DNA of 64,000 nucleotides from Camelus bactrianus (lineage: Eukaryota > Chordata > Mammalia > Artiodactyla > Camelidae). The position numbers and the translations under genes are program-made. The notes beneath the pieces are model-generated. The model saw nothing but the letters and a program-made list of their open reading frames with translations. It did not search any database and was not told the DNA's origin. The stretch covers positions 22,908,501 through 22,972,500 of the forward strand of contig NC_133559.1 in assembly GCF_048773025.1 (NCBI RefSeq), read 5' to 3'. Below are positions 47,500-59,229 of the stretch, piece by piece (within the stretch, counting starts at the first letter, position 1; the number at the start of each line of letters is the position of its first letter).

Positions 47500-48075
47500 A
47501 GTATTTTGCTCATGACTCTTTTGGCTGTAAGTGAAGGAAAGTAAATCCAATTGTCATGAACAGAAAAAAAAAGGAGTTTATCATCTCATGTAACTAAAAA
47601 GCCCAGGGGTGACTCCAGGCTAACTAGATCCAAGGGCTCACACAAATGCCATTGGAATTTGGTTTTTCTGGGCTCTGCTTTCTCTGTGTTGGCTCCATTT
47701 TCAGGTAGGCTCTACGCTTTGGGTGGCAAGATGATAGCTACCAGCATCTCTGGGCTTGTAACCTGTCTCCTCAGCTTCATGTCCAGTGGGAAAAGGATTT
47801 CTGTTTCCTGGATGCTCTAGGCTTGGTGTGTCCTGGGTGTCAATCTCACGGAAACAGTTTGGGTTATGTGCTTATCTCCGAACCAATCATAGTAACTAAG
47901 GGGTGCAGCACTCTGGCCAGGCTTAGATCACACGCCCAGCTCTGCAGTCAAGCCTATTCAAACCATATGTAATCAGAGAGGAAGATGAATGGCTTCTCAA
48001 CACAAACCAGGGCGCTGATGCCGTGAATTAGGGGGGAGGTGCTGGGCAGGTAAAACTGGTATAAACTCTTTTCAA
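47500..48075. repeat. Old interspersed repeat, family not assigned
   Basis: Words such as 'ctcatgtaactaaaaagccc', 'ctgctttctctgtgttggctc', 'ggcaagatgatagctaccag' and 'ctccgaaccaatcatagta' are those of a common dispersed mammalian repeat, but I cannot name its family safely. Confidence 0.5.
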
Positions 48076-48084
48076 GGTCACCAC

Positions 48085-49480
48085 CACATCGCTGAATCCC
48101 TTAGTCAATTCTCCATCCTTTTCTTCCGTGATAATCAACACCACTTGACACGCTGGATCGCTGCTGCCTTGAAATATTTTCTTCCGCTGGGTTCCAGGCC
48201 CTGCCCACCCTCATACGTCAGCATTCTTCACTGACTGCTCTTTTGCTGGGTCTTTTCCTCTCCTTGACTGTATCAGTCAGGACCCAAGCAGAAACCATGC
48301 CAGTGATTTGAACAGAAAAACTATAATACAAAGAATTGTTTTTATACTAGTGTTATTGTTTTATACGCCAGAAAAAGTGGCTAAGAGACGGAGTAAAATA
48401 GGACTGCAAGGGACAGAGAAATAACAAATACGTAAATCCACAGCCCAGCTGAGATTCAGAGCTCTCTGAGGGGGATGTGGCCCCTCACTCCAGGAACACA
48501 AAGCCTGGCAGTGGAGAAGGAACTTACCAGAAGCCATGAGCAGAAGCTGGAGGGTGTGGGCTGCAGCTGGTCCACGAGGACTGCTGAGGTGAAGACTTCT
48601 GGGCCTGTGAGCCTAGTTCTCACTCAGTTAATGGCACAAAATCCATACCTACCTCTCAGCAAAGAGCAGCTCCTCCTTGTAGCTTCTCAGGCTAAAACAC
48701 TGGAGTCAACTTCTCTTTCTGTCACACTCCATATTTAACTTCTTAGCAAATCCTATTGGGCCTACATACAGAATGTATCCAGAATCGGACCACCTCCACT
48801 GCTGCCTTCCTGGTCCACATCGATGTTGTCTCTCACCTGGATAACTGCATTACCTCCCAATTGGATGCCTTCTTTGGCCCTTTCTTAGCCACCACAATTT
48901 CAGTTCAACAGAGCAGCTAGAGCGACTTTGTGAAAAAGTAAGATGTATTACATCAGCCTTCTGCTCAACCCTTCCCTAGTTCCCATCACACTCAGAGTAA
49001 AAGCCCAAAATCCTTATAATGGCTTACAAGGCCCTAAATGCTGTGTCTCCCCATTCCCTCTCAGACCTCATCTGTTCCTTCTGTCTCAGCCCATGCCAGC
49101 CACGCTGACCTCCTTGCTGTTCCTCTAGCTCACCAGGCGTTTGTGTTTCAGACCCTTGCACTTGCTGCTCGTCCCTCTGTCTAGAAGCCACATGGTTCAT
49201 TCTGCTACCTCTTTCAGTTCTTTGCTTATGTGTCACCTTCTCTGGGGAGTATTTTCTTACAATTCTATTTGGACTATTTTTAAACACTTTTTTTAAATCA
49301 CACTTTATTTTTCCTCATAGCACTTACTATGTTGGTGTGTGTGCGTGGAGCTTATTGTCTATCTCTCCCCACTGTAATACATAAAGTTCCATGAGAGCAG
49401 AGATTTTTGTCTAGTTTGCTCATTGATAGAATCTTAGTGCCTGGCATACAGTAGGTGTTCAAGAAATGCTTTTTTAAAAT
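48085..49480 (+). repeat. L2 LINE, ORF2 end and 3' UTR, interrupted
   Basis: The left part (48085-48267) reads like the L2 reverse-transcriptase region ('caccacttgacacgctggat', 'tttcttccgctgggttcc'). After about 420 unrelated bases (48268-48690, another old repeat) the L2 resumes with 'agcaaatcctattgggcc', 'aagtcccctg'-type words, 'agagtaaaagcccaaaatcc', 'acaaggccctaaatgc' and the terminus 'gcctggcatacagtaggtg'. It is the longest L2 copy here. Frames of 61-87 codons inside it are remnants. Confidence 0.8.
48268..48690. repeat. Unassigned old repeat inserted in L2
   Basis: It starts with 'tatcagtcaggacccaagcag' and breaks the L2 continuity on both sides. The opening is familiar from dispersed mammalian repeats but the family is not assigned. 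Confidence 0.4.
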
Positions 49481-49534
49481 GAGAGAATGCATGCTTACTC
49501 TGTTAATATGTGTGAGAGACTGTGGTGGGGCCTG

Positions 49535-50040
49535 GAATGTCACAGAGATACAATAACGTATAGTCCTTGTCCTCAAGGAATGTACAGTCTAGTAGGGATG
49601 CTCAGACAGGTACAGACATATCTGCAGTGCAAGGTAAAATATTAATGTGTACCACAAGAGGAGTTCTTAGATCAGGTGTTATTGGGATCTGGAACTTAGA
49701 GAGATCACACTGAATTTAGGGGATCAGGAGAGATTTCATGAAGAAGGTGGCATTTGAGTAGTATCTCTGTTCTCCTAGATGGAGAGAAAATGGAAGACTC
49801 TCAAATGGAGGGACCGTCATAAGCAAAGGCCCAGAAGTAGGAAAGCAGGGTACGTGTTGAAACCAGTGAACAGTCAATTTCGGGTATATCTGTGGGTAGG
49901 AATAACAACAGGGGAGATCAGAGTGGAAAGACACATCGGGACTAGCTGGCCTTGCATAAGCATACTCAAGAGTTTTGGGGGCTTCTGAGAACCACTGAGG
50001 GTTTTAAAGAAAGAGGATCTAGACAGCTCCAGATATACCT
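49535..50040 (-). repeat. L2 LINE 3' region
   Basis: 'tccttgtcctcaaggaatgt', 'acagtctagtagggatgc', 'agaaggtggcatttgagtag', 'agcaaaggcccagaagtag' and 'gaaccactgagggttttaaa' follow antisense L2. It lies tail-to-tail with the plus-strand L2 ending at 49480. Confidence 0.75.
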
Positions 50041-51785
50041 GTATGTTTATGTGTAGATGAAAAGGGGTTAATATGGGTGAGAGGACAGTAGACCGAAGAA
50101 ATAAATATTTAAAGTGGAACCAAGTCTAGAGAAGGGGAGAGGGGATGAGATCAAAGACCAGGAGGAAACGACAAAAAGGGCCTCCACAGATCCTAAGGGG
50201 GAGTGACCTGACAAATTCCACCCTCCTCTGCCTCCCCCAAGATAATCAAGTATCAACCATTGAAATATGTGCCTCAGAAAACATGGGTGTAGGTAATCAT
50301 TAAGAATCAGAAAAATGAGCAATTCTAAAAACCTGGCCCTCAGGGTTAACAGTGGCTGGGTTTCTGGTCAAGGCCATTTTGACCAAAGGTCACCCTATAA
50401 CCATTATCTCACGTGCCTTCTTTTGAAAACATGCTCCACCTCCAGCAGTATTCAGAAAGCCCGCAGCTGCCAAATCTCCATATCTGCCCCTGGGACTACC
50501 GCATTACCCTGGAGGTGCTGATGACCAACCATGGTTCTCTGCAGGTGTTTACATCCATCTTGGCTACCGTGGCCAGGTATTCAGCATCTAACTGGGAAGC
50601 AAGTTGGTGAATTTCCAAAGAAAATGTTCTAAACCATGACCAGCGATTTAGTTATGAGAAATCCTAGAGAAACTAAATACCCTGGAAGCTTTTATTATTA
50701 TTTTAAGTTTTCATTATTATTGCTAGTTCCTGTGAACTGGGAACAAGTGCTCCTTGGGCTGTACTACTTTAGGGCAAGTCCTGTGGGAGTTGGGAAAAGT
50801 TTCTTTACACGCCCTGTCTTTTTTCTCTGATCCTCTTCTACTCATGATAGGATTTTCTTTGGCTGAGAGTGCAGAACCTCTCTGGTCCATCTTCTATATC
50901 TCAAAGGATTTGACTAACTATTGGGGTGAATGTATTATCCTTTCCAGGGGCATTTAATAGAAGCATGAAGTGTTTAGTCAAAGGAATGTAGACTTTTATG
51001 TTGGATCTTTATTATCAGGACGCCTGATAAAGGACGTATTTGGGGATAGAGCTAGGGAGAGTAGGAAAGATCTTCCCATTGTGCTGAAACTCCACCACAA
51101 AAGTGGTTACCTTCTCTACTAGCCTGTAAAACCACCCTCGATTAGATTTGTGAGATGGCAGAAGTAGAATCATAAACCGGGAGACCCACTGTCTGTTTGG
51201 CACACTTTGGTTATATATTGCTATGTATATTCTTCCAAATATTTCATGTGTGTTCATCTTCTGCCCCCAGGGATGCAGAAAGGCTCCATCAGTCCATGCA
51301 AATTGCTCTGAGTTCATGTTTGTCTGAAGTGATCAGAGCTCAAAGGAGCAAGTACAGGCATCAGGAATCAACTGACTGCATCATGGCTCAGTATGCCTTA
51401 GCGAGGGCCATGCACTTACGATGGAGGGTGGGAAAGTTCAAAGGATCCAGATCCCTTGACTGTCCCTCTTTATAGTCACTCTGTAACTGTAGTGGGAGCC
51501 CCACAGCCTGCCTGGATCCCAAGATTCCCAATATCCCCCATATAGGAATTAAAAAAAGTTACCATGCATCTTAATCCAAACAAGAGACTATCCTATGTAT
51601 TACAAAATGTCTGGTGACCATATGCTGGTCTCCCCAGCCTGAAAATTGATTTATAATATGAACACAAGTGCTGGCTCTGCCTGTGACTCATAAGGGTTGG
51701 GCCCCCTAACTGGCTTTGCTGCCTGAAGGAAAGCTGCCTTGTCGAAGGCTTTAAATGATGAGAAGTCAAGATAACTTTGCCCTTT
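50041..51785. other. Unassigned sequence
   Basis: About 1.7 kb without a recognised repeat or gene. A 100-codon minus frame (51015-51317) and a 92-codon plus frame (51197-51475) overlap and neither has known motifs. Confidence 0.45.
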
Positions 51786-51789
51786 GATC

Positions 51790-52270
51790 AAACATTCACT
51801 ATATGCTTCTAGCTGAGTGCCAGGCACTATGGAAAGGCTGGACATTAAAAGATGGAGGGATTGTCCCTGCCCTCAAGGGGCTGAGGGTCTAATGGGAAGA
51901 AATAGAACTGTGATGATATCCTGTGGTACTCTCTACACTATCCATGTGGATTAAATGCTATGGGAGTCCTGAAGTGGGAAAAGTCAGTTTTTCTTAAGGA
52001 GGAGTTGGGAGCTGCCTTCACAGACAAGGTGATGTCTGGGCTGGACTTGAATGCAGGTGTGGCATTAGAGGAGGGAGAAAGAACATTTGCATGAACAAAA
52101 ACATCATGGAGTTAGGAACATGGTTGACACGTTTGGGAAATGCTGAGGCTGAGTGTGGGTGCAGCATAAGATGAGCAGAGTCAAGGGAACAGTGGAAAAT
52201 GAAGTTAAAAAATGTAGGTAGAACTAGATTGTGATAGGTGGTGAATGTCAAAGGAAGTTATTCAAATTGA
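51790..52270 (-). repeat. L2 LINE 3' region
   Basis: 'gagtgccaggcactatgg', 'attgtccctgccctcaagg', 'ggctggacttgaatgcagg' and 'gaacatttgcatgaac' are antisense L2 words in order. Confidence 0.7.
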
Positions 52271-52489
52271 TAAGAAGTATACTTGAGAAACTTGAGGTTG
52301 TAGCTTTTTGTGTAAATAGTAAAAATCAACTTAAAAAAGAAGAGCATTTATCATTTTTATTTACTTAAACGCATTTCTGAAATAAAATATGTTGTAGTGG
52401 TTATTTGTTTGGCTCCCATTAACGCCATTCTATTTTGGGAAATGCAGATATTCCCCAATTTTTACTCATTGCATTTTGACTCTTGACTT

Positions 52490-52640
52490 TCTGCTTGGTT
52501 TCATCTGATCTTATTGGAGGAGGGAAGTAAGATCAGAGAGATGAAATGATTTAGCAAAGGTCACATGAGAAAGTGGCAGAACTGGGCTATGAGCTGAGGT
52601 TTCCCACCTCTAAGGCCAGCACTTGTCCAACGTAGCTGAC
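52490..52640 (-). repeat. MIR SINE
   Basis: 'gatcagagagatgaaatgat', 'agcaaaggtcacatgagaa' and 'gtggcagaactgggctatg' are the reversed MIR core. Confidence 0.75.
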
Positions 52641-52999
52641 CACAGGCTCTTCTACTCTGGGCTAGTGTGTGGTTGGATGCACATAGGAACACTGAGCATG
52701 GAACCTTGACTCAAAATGCCAGTGGGTCAAATGTGTCAGATTAGAAACAGCAGGATGTGAGACTTGGGATTGAGAAATGTCTCTAAAACTAGCGGGTAGA
52801 GTCGTGGTGCTCACAGGGCCTGGGTGATAAATATGAGCCCAGAGCTGCAGGTCTCAAGGGCGCGTTGCAGAGGTCATAAGAGATGACTGCATGGACTTCT
52901 CCCCTTTCCCTGCCCTCCCTCCGCTCAGGCAGCATCTCTGCCTCTTCAGTAGCACTGCAGCTTCTCCAGCACGGGTGAGGCACGTTTTTTCTGTTTCCA

Positions 53000-53180
53000 G
53001 AGTCTAAACCAAAAATAGTTGATTTGATGATGATGGTGATAATGGTGGTGATATCCTGAGACTCAGGGAAGTTAAATAACTTAGCTCAAGTTGTATAGTC
53101 AGTGGTGGAGCTAAATTCGGATTCCAGTTTGTATAACTCCGAGGTCTGCCATAGCCATTACTCTTCCCTGCAGCTTAAAG
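53000..53180 (-). repeat. MIR SINE
   Basis: A GATGATGGTGATAATGGTGG-type expansion is followed by 'actcagggaagttaaataac', 'gtggtggagctaaattc' and 'gattccagtttgtat', the antisense MIR. Confidence 0.75.
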
Positions 53181-53184
53181 ATGC

Positions 53185-54780
53185 TACCAGACACCTCCCC
53201 CCCGACTGATCAGGGGCTCTGGCCTACACCCTACATGGTATTAGTAGCTTCTTAGAAGAGTGTGGGTGTGAGATGGGGCTGGTATGATGGCTGCTTTCAT
53301 GCTGAAGAGCTGCACAAAACAGAAAGTCACACATTTCTCTCATCATCATCATCGTCATCAAGTAATCAAAACAGTACCTTAAATGTGGTTTGGGCTTTAT
53401 GGTTTCCAAAGCATTTTCATTTACATACTCTCACTGAGAACCCCTCAGCTTGGCAGATAAAGTGGATAGACAGTTAAGGAAACTGATTGAGGGTTGAGTA
53501 GGAAGTCTGAAAAACTGAACAGATTTCAGAGTTTTAAAATCATAATCCACAACAAAAATATATTTTATATCATGATCCAGATTATAATGCCCTCTGATCT
53601 ATTTATTTCATTTCATTTCAAAATGTTCAACACAGCCCAATAAATTCATTTCCTGACATGCTAACCAGCTGTGACCCTCAATTTGGAAAAGCCTGGAGAA
53701 TAAGATCTCTTAGAGTCTCTCCTAGTCTGATGTGTTGTAGTTCCATGATGTCGTAAGTGTTAAATCACCAGTTGCTCACCAAGTGTCAAAACAAGGTTGA
53801 CCCTTGAAGGAGAGTGTGGACAGTGGCCTCTTACCCTATTCCACATCACTCTTCTTCTCCCAGTCTGATTTTCAACTACTTTCAAGGTTTTTTTTTTTTT
53901 TTCCCCTTGATACTTGCTTCCCTATTTCTAAGTAATATTCTTAGTCTGCTAGTTTTTAATTGATCAATTTTTGACATTAGCTAATAACTTCTTATCTTTT
54001 ATCTACTAACCCTCCCTTCATTAAACTGTCAGGCTGACAGATATCAAGATGGCAGCTTTATTGCTTCTGAAGCTGTTGGAGAATGTGGTCAAGGTCTGAT
54101 GGGTTTCTGAATATGGTCTCCTGAATATGAAACTTTATCCTCAGTCACAGGCAACACCTCCTCCCTTCTCAGGGTAAAATCTGTAGCATGGGAGCAGAGC
54201 TGAGTACATGCTTTCTGCAGGCAGGAAGATCTTAAAGAGAGAGCTTAGCTGTATTCTATTCTTGCTCCCAATTTTACCATTCATATAATCTTCTTCTCCC
54301 CTGAAGAGGAGGACATGAGAAGTGACAAGTGGCCAAGCAGGCTTTGCTAGGTCACATCACCCACATGGAAACTCACAGCACGAGAGACACACTTAGGCAC
54401 ACATCCAAGTTGTAAATAACAGTTCAAGAGAAAGCCCGCTTCTCTGAACCCAAAACAGGGAACAGACTTTGAATAGTTGGACAAAGGAATTAGAAACATC
54501 TCCACTCTTAGTTAAGGAATTTTTTTGGTCCATTGGCCGGGCTTAATATTTCTGTTGAATAGTGTTTTACCACTCAGAAACTCACTACCAGATGCTCAGG
54601 TCTGGGAGATCCAATTGTTAACATCATTGCATAAAATTAAATTAAATTTTTACAAAACCACACAAATATTAAGACAAAGCTACGGATATGTCTGAATGTG
54701 AATTAGACTGAAACTTAGTCTGATTACTCTAAGAATGCTAAGCCTCTAAATTTCATTACATAATTCCCCAGTCATCTAAG
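53185..54780. other. Unassigned sequence
   Basis: About 1.6 kb, repeat-poor, with a CATCAT trinucleotide patch at 53341-53360 and a T-run near 53887-53901. No gene is seen. Confidence 0.45.
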
Positions 54781-55158
54781 GTGGGGAGTGGAGTCTGTTC
54801 GGCACCACCATCTGATTTCAGTATTGTTGTTAAAGCCCAGACCAGGACTGGAATCCTGCAACTGACAGTGAATTAGGGTTATGTGTTAGAGTTTTATCTG
54901 AAGCCACAGACAAAATCTTGGAATCATACTTAAAGGTCTTACTGCAACAGGCGGCCACACACAACTCAGGCACAATAGAATCAAAGGGCTTCCAAGTTAG
55001 GCTTGAGAAATTCAGGACCCGCTTAATTACATGGCCTGTGCAGAAAAGGAGATTGCCAGCAGAACAATATTCTGGTGCATTTTCCTGACCCTTTGGGGTT
55101 GAAATTTGCAACCTGCATCAGCAAAACTTTTGGCTTTTAATTCTATTAAAATCAAAGA
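54781..55158. other. Repeat-poor sequence flanking the palindrome
   Basis: No known repeat. A 93-codon minus frame (54830-55111) is unrecognised. The block together with 55247-55480 may be a conserved noncoding region; untested. Confidence 0.3.
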
Positions 55159-55246
55159 GCCAAATTTCTGCCTCCTGTTACATGAGCACCGCTCTTACTG
55201 ACGTCAATGAAAGTAGTGCATGCATAACTGAGGGCAGATTTTGGCC
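55159..55246. mobile_element. 88-base imperfect palindrome centred on a CRE
   Basis: Two 44-base arms are reverse complements over most of their length (outer arm words GCCAAATTTCTGCC and, reversed, GGCCAAAATCTGCC; inner words GTTACATGAGCAC and GTTATGCATGCAC). The axis falls inside TGACGTCA (55199-55206), a perfect CRE. The terminal inverted repeats and the palindromic layout fit a very old MITE-like DNA transposon copy; I infer the class and do not know the exact family. Binding by CREB/ATF proteins at such a site is established in general, not shown here. Confidence 0.55.
55199..55206. promoter_or_regulatory. CRE octamer TGACGTCA
   Basis: Perfect palindromic cAMP-response element core containing one CpG, at the exact centre of the 88-base palindrome. 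Confidence 0.5.
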
Positions 55247-55744
55247 TGGGCTGGAGACATATGAGAACTGGCACAAAGTGCTCACAGAAAAACTGTCCCA
55301 CCCGGCCTTCTGATAACACGGCCTCCTCCTTTGTAACTGTCTCTCCACACACTGGGAGCTGGGCCTTAACCCAAAACACAAATTAGAAGCATCATCTAAT
55401 GCAAGAATCTAAGCCAGCTGCAAGTTTAATGTAGATTTGGCAAAAGTCACCTGAGTGGGTAACTATCTAACTGCCAATTTCACAGGCAGATTGCGAGTGA
55501 CCTCTCCTTGAAGCATCCTCACTGTAGTTTCTCATGTATGCACTGAATTAGCTAGGAGAAGGAAGCCTGCAGCTGCTTCCACCTAGCTGTTTAGTTTTTG
55601 TACTTGAGAATGCACTGCCTGGAGCACTCAGACTCCTGCTGCTGGCTTAGGAAATTCTACAGCTATTCCTCTGCCTGGTGCAGTGCCCGGGGCAGAGGAC
55701 GCAGTGTAGTGAGTAACTATGGACAAGGGATTTTATAAAGCAAG

Positions 55745-55990
55745 AGACAGTAATAATAGCTTACAGTTATAGGGTGCTAATTTTGGGTCAGGCATTATCT
55801 TGCATATTTTAAGTTATTTAATCCTCACCACACCCACTTAATATAAAATGTAAGTTTACTATTTTATAAATGAGTAAATTACAGAAATGAAGACACTTAA
55901 CAGCTAAGAAGTGGTGGAGCTGGGATTTCAATCCAGGCACTTTGGCTTTAGAGGTCAGGTTATGATTCACTCTGCTAAACTGCCTCTCAG
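55745..55990 (-). repeat. MIR SINE, nearly full length
   Basis: 'ataatagcttacagttatag', 'agttatttaatcctcacc', 'ggagctgggatttcaatcc' and 'ctctgctaaactgcctct' trace an antisense MIR from tail to tRNA-like head. Confidence 0.9.
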
Positions 55991-56403
55991 TTAAAATGCA
56001 GGAATTGTTTATTATTAATTAGTTATTAGTCAAATAATATTTATTGATTGCTGGGTAATTCTACTGAGAAAGACAGAATCATTTTACTAGCAAGAGCTTG
56101 TCATGATATTTGTGTGATCTTCAGTGTCTAAAAATAAATTTTTTCCTCGACCAGTTTTTCTAAACAGAGCAATAGTGTAACCCCCTGGACTAACTAAACA
56201 TTTTAGTCTCATGACGTCTTTGATATTCTTCAGCAGAAAGGGAAATGAATTTTGCAGACAAGTTTTATGTGTATCACATTTAAACAAAATTTAAGGTTAC
56301 ATTGACCATTATGTCTTACAACTAATTTTTCTGCTGTCTCTTAAAAAAATTAAATGTATCCAGGCTATGCAATGGCAATGTTTAAGGTTCTCATAACTGC
56401 TTT

Positions 56404-56554
56404 AAAAATTATTTATTCATTTTAGATTTTTTGAGGGGGAGGTAATTAGATTTATTTATTTATTTATTATTTTTAATGGAGGCACTGGGGATTGAGCTCA
56501 GGACCTTGTGCATGCTAAGCACACACTCTACCCCTGAGCTATACCCTCCCCCAC
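56404..56554 (-). repeat. Camelid tRNA-derived SINE (Vic-1-like)
   Basis: The right-hand head reads 'ctggggattgagctcagg', 'gtgcatgctaagcac' and 'ctctacccctgagctatacc' (reversed B and A boxes), with an A/T-rich tail on the left. Perfect 12-base duplications CATAACTGCTTT lie at 56392-56403 and 56555-56566. This is a clean, complete and fairly young insertion. Confidence 0.92.
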
Positions 56555-56566
56555 CATAACTGCTTT

Positions 56567-57065
56567 TTAGTATGGCTCATCTTTTCCTTTATGAGATCAT
56601 TTCTGAAGTTATAACTGAGTTTGATAGATACATACGATTTGACATAAACATATTCACTTTACATGGAGGTTTGAGGGACACAGCTGCAACCAGATGGAAC
56701 CGTCTCCCTTGCTCCAAATTCTACTGGCAAAAATGGGAAGAAGATGGCCCTGTCTCAGAACTCATCAGGCCCCTGGGGAGGTCTGACTTTTGTAATGCCC
56801 AGAATATCTCTTCATGAAGCCTGTGGCTCAGCAATAAACCTAGATTCTTATTCTGAGTACCCCACTGTCTTCGGTTTCGAGTGGAAATCCTTTACACTGT
56901 CCTCCTACACCAAGAGCCCAAATTTCCTTTTTAGCTTATTGCTCAAGATGTCATCTCAGAGATCTTCCTATCTGATGGTGGGCAGAGACTATGTCACTGG
57001 AGTCTAGGAAGAGTCAAATTTTGCTGCTTCCCTTGACATGAGGAAATCAAGAAAGGGGGATACTG
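56567..57065. other. Unassigned sequence
   Basis: Overlapping plus frames of 81 and 87 codons (56572-57007) have no known relatives. No repeat is recognised. Confidence 0.4.
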
Positions 57066-57069
57066 TTTT

Positions 57070-57190
57070 TAGCAGTACTGAATTTGAAATGATTGTAGTT
57101 GTTTGGAGAGTGAGGAATGTAACTTGTCCATGGTCACATGACTGATGAGTAACAGACCAAAGACAAGAGTCTAGAACACCTAACACCCCC
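57070..57190 (-). repeat. MIR SINE fragment
   Basis: 'gtaacttgtccatggtcac' and 'atgactgatgagtaacag' match the reversed MIR core. Confidence 0.55.
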
Positions 57191-57194
57191 AGAA

Positions 57195-57970
57195 CCACAC
57201 TTTCCTCATTCCAAACATCCTAAAACATGTCATAGTGCCAGAAAACCTTTTTTTTTTTTTGTACCTAGACAGAAAGAGATTTGGATTTATGTCCATTAAA
57301 ATCCTATCCATTGCCAGGACATGTGATATATATGAGTATTCAGTGTGGTCTTGCCTGCACTTAGAAATCCTGTGCCACGCTGGCTTTCTCCATCGTCTCC
57401 TTCAGTAACATGTTTAACTTAGCTAGGCGGATTATGTAGTTCTCAAACATTTTCTCTTTCTTCAGAATCTCTCTCAGAGAACATTTCCTGATCCCATTTC
57501 CACAATTTCAAAGTAAATCTGTAGACTTTTATTATGGGCCAGTCAGACCACCTCACGCAGGATTCATTTCCACAGTACTCTTTAACAGTGATCATCAGCT
57601 TCTACTTACCTACCTCCAGGGACAGTGCACTCACTACTTCAAAAAACATCAATGACATTACGATTGAAGTGTTCTAGTCATTAAACGCCATATAAATTAT
57701 AAGGACTAAGACCCTGACTGTTAAGAACTTTGAGTGATGGGTTTTAGTTTTACTTTCTAGGACAGATATTTCAAACTAGGGCTCCATGAGGGACCCCTTT
57801 CAAAATAGTATTTTGTTTAGCCCACATGGTATTTAAAAAATATAATAAGCCAACATTGAAGAAATAGATTTCACATAAAAATAAGGTCTTCTGGCTTTTC
57901 TTAAAAAAAAGAAAGATCTTCAGTGTTGCACCCACATTCTTACAGTAAGGGCAACAATTATCTGGACCTG
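57195..57970. other. Unassigned sequence
   Basis: No gene or confident repeat; a T12 run lies near 57249. Confidence 0.4.
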
Positions 57971-57983
57971 AATGGGGACTGCC

Positions 57984-58214
57984 ATTTATTTATTTATTTA
58001 TTTATTTATTTATTCATTCATTCATTCATTCATTCTAGGATTAATTTTTTAAACATTTTTTATTGAGTTATAGTCATTTTACAATGTTGTGTCAAATTCC
58101 AGTGTAGAACACAATGTTTCAGTTATACGTGAACATACGCATATTCATTGTCACATTTGTTTTCGCTGTGAGCCACCACAAGCTCTTGTATGTATTTCCC
58201 TGTGCTGTACAGTA
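57984..58214 (-). repeat. Short L1 3' tail with (ATTT)n/(ATTC)n tail
   Basis: Antisense 'attgagttatagtcatttt', 'caatgttgtgtcaaattcc' and 'tttccctgtgctgtacagt' give the camelid-type L1 3' UTR (58042-58214), cut at the same region as other short copies. The A-tail side has expanded into ATTT and then ATTC tetranucleotides (57984-58036). GGGACTGCC duplications lie at 57975-57983 and 58215-58223. Confidence 0.88.
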
Positions 58215-58223
58215 GGGACTGCC

Positions 58224-59175
58224 TCGTTTAGATGGGGCATAAAGACTTAGTTCTCCCGAGCCCTCCCCTCCCTATGGATTTCCACATCCTGTGGCTGAGT
58301 GTCGCGTGTACTATCATGCATGTACGATTATTTTTCTAACGTCTGACTAGCTTTATTTTCAGATGTTACCTTTCTGACTCCTGTAGGCTCATTTGTGACC
58401 CCTAGATCAAGCAGCACAGAGCAAACTGACTTCCTCATATACATGAAAGAGATACCCTCTTTCCACTATATATCTGTGGTCCCCCTTTATGTAAGGTAAT
58501 TAGTTTCAGTTCCTTTAACCATGCCTTGTATAGTATAGTTCATAATGCCATCCCTCCTCTAGACATTCTTTTAATTTGTCTCAGCCCCTTTTAAAACATG
58601 GTACCCAGAGCTGAGACACAGTGGTGGAAAGCTGGAACCATAGATTTCTGTTACCCCTTCCAATTCTTAAATTATAGGTGTTTTCAGAATTTGGTAAGTG
58701 TTATAGGTTGAGTGGCTTCTCTTTTGTTTGCACAGCATCTTCTTTCCTTCTGGACAAAACCCTCTCCTCTTCTTTGGTACCTGCTCCTTATCATGCTCTA
58801 TTCTGGGAGTTGCTAGGATGAGACTTGCTGATGAGACCTCGGCCACAGACATTTATCCCAGGGTGGGCACCTGTCACAAACCAGGAAAATCAGAGGCTTT
58901 TCCTGAAATTTTTCTAATCAGAGCTTGAAATTTTGGTTTCTGAAATTAAAAGGATGTACATCTAAAATGAAAGGTGGCCAGGCCACCTCCATATCTGTTG
59001 GAAATTCTGGTCAGAAAGGGACCACCACAGAGAAGAACCACAAGCAAAAAAACCAGGTAACATCACTGAAGTCCTTGGTACCAGTCATCCCTAAGGCTAT
59101 CCTTTGCACATTTTGATTTTTTAAGCCAGTGTGTTTTTCCTTCTCACTCTCCCTCCTTTCCGCCTCTGTCTGCTT
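58224..59175. other. Unassigned sequence
   Basis: No gene or repeat is recognised. Confidence 0.4.
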
Positions 59176-59229
59176 CCATCTTTTTTTTTTCATTCCTTCT
59201 TTAGGGAAAAGATTATATATAAAGAAAAA

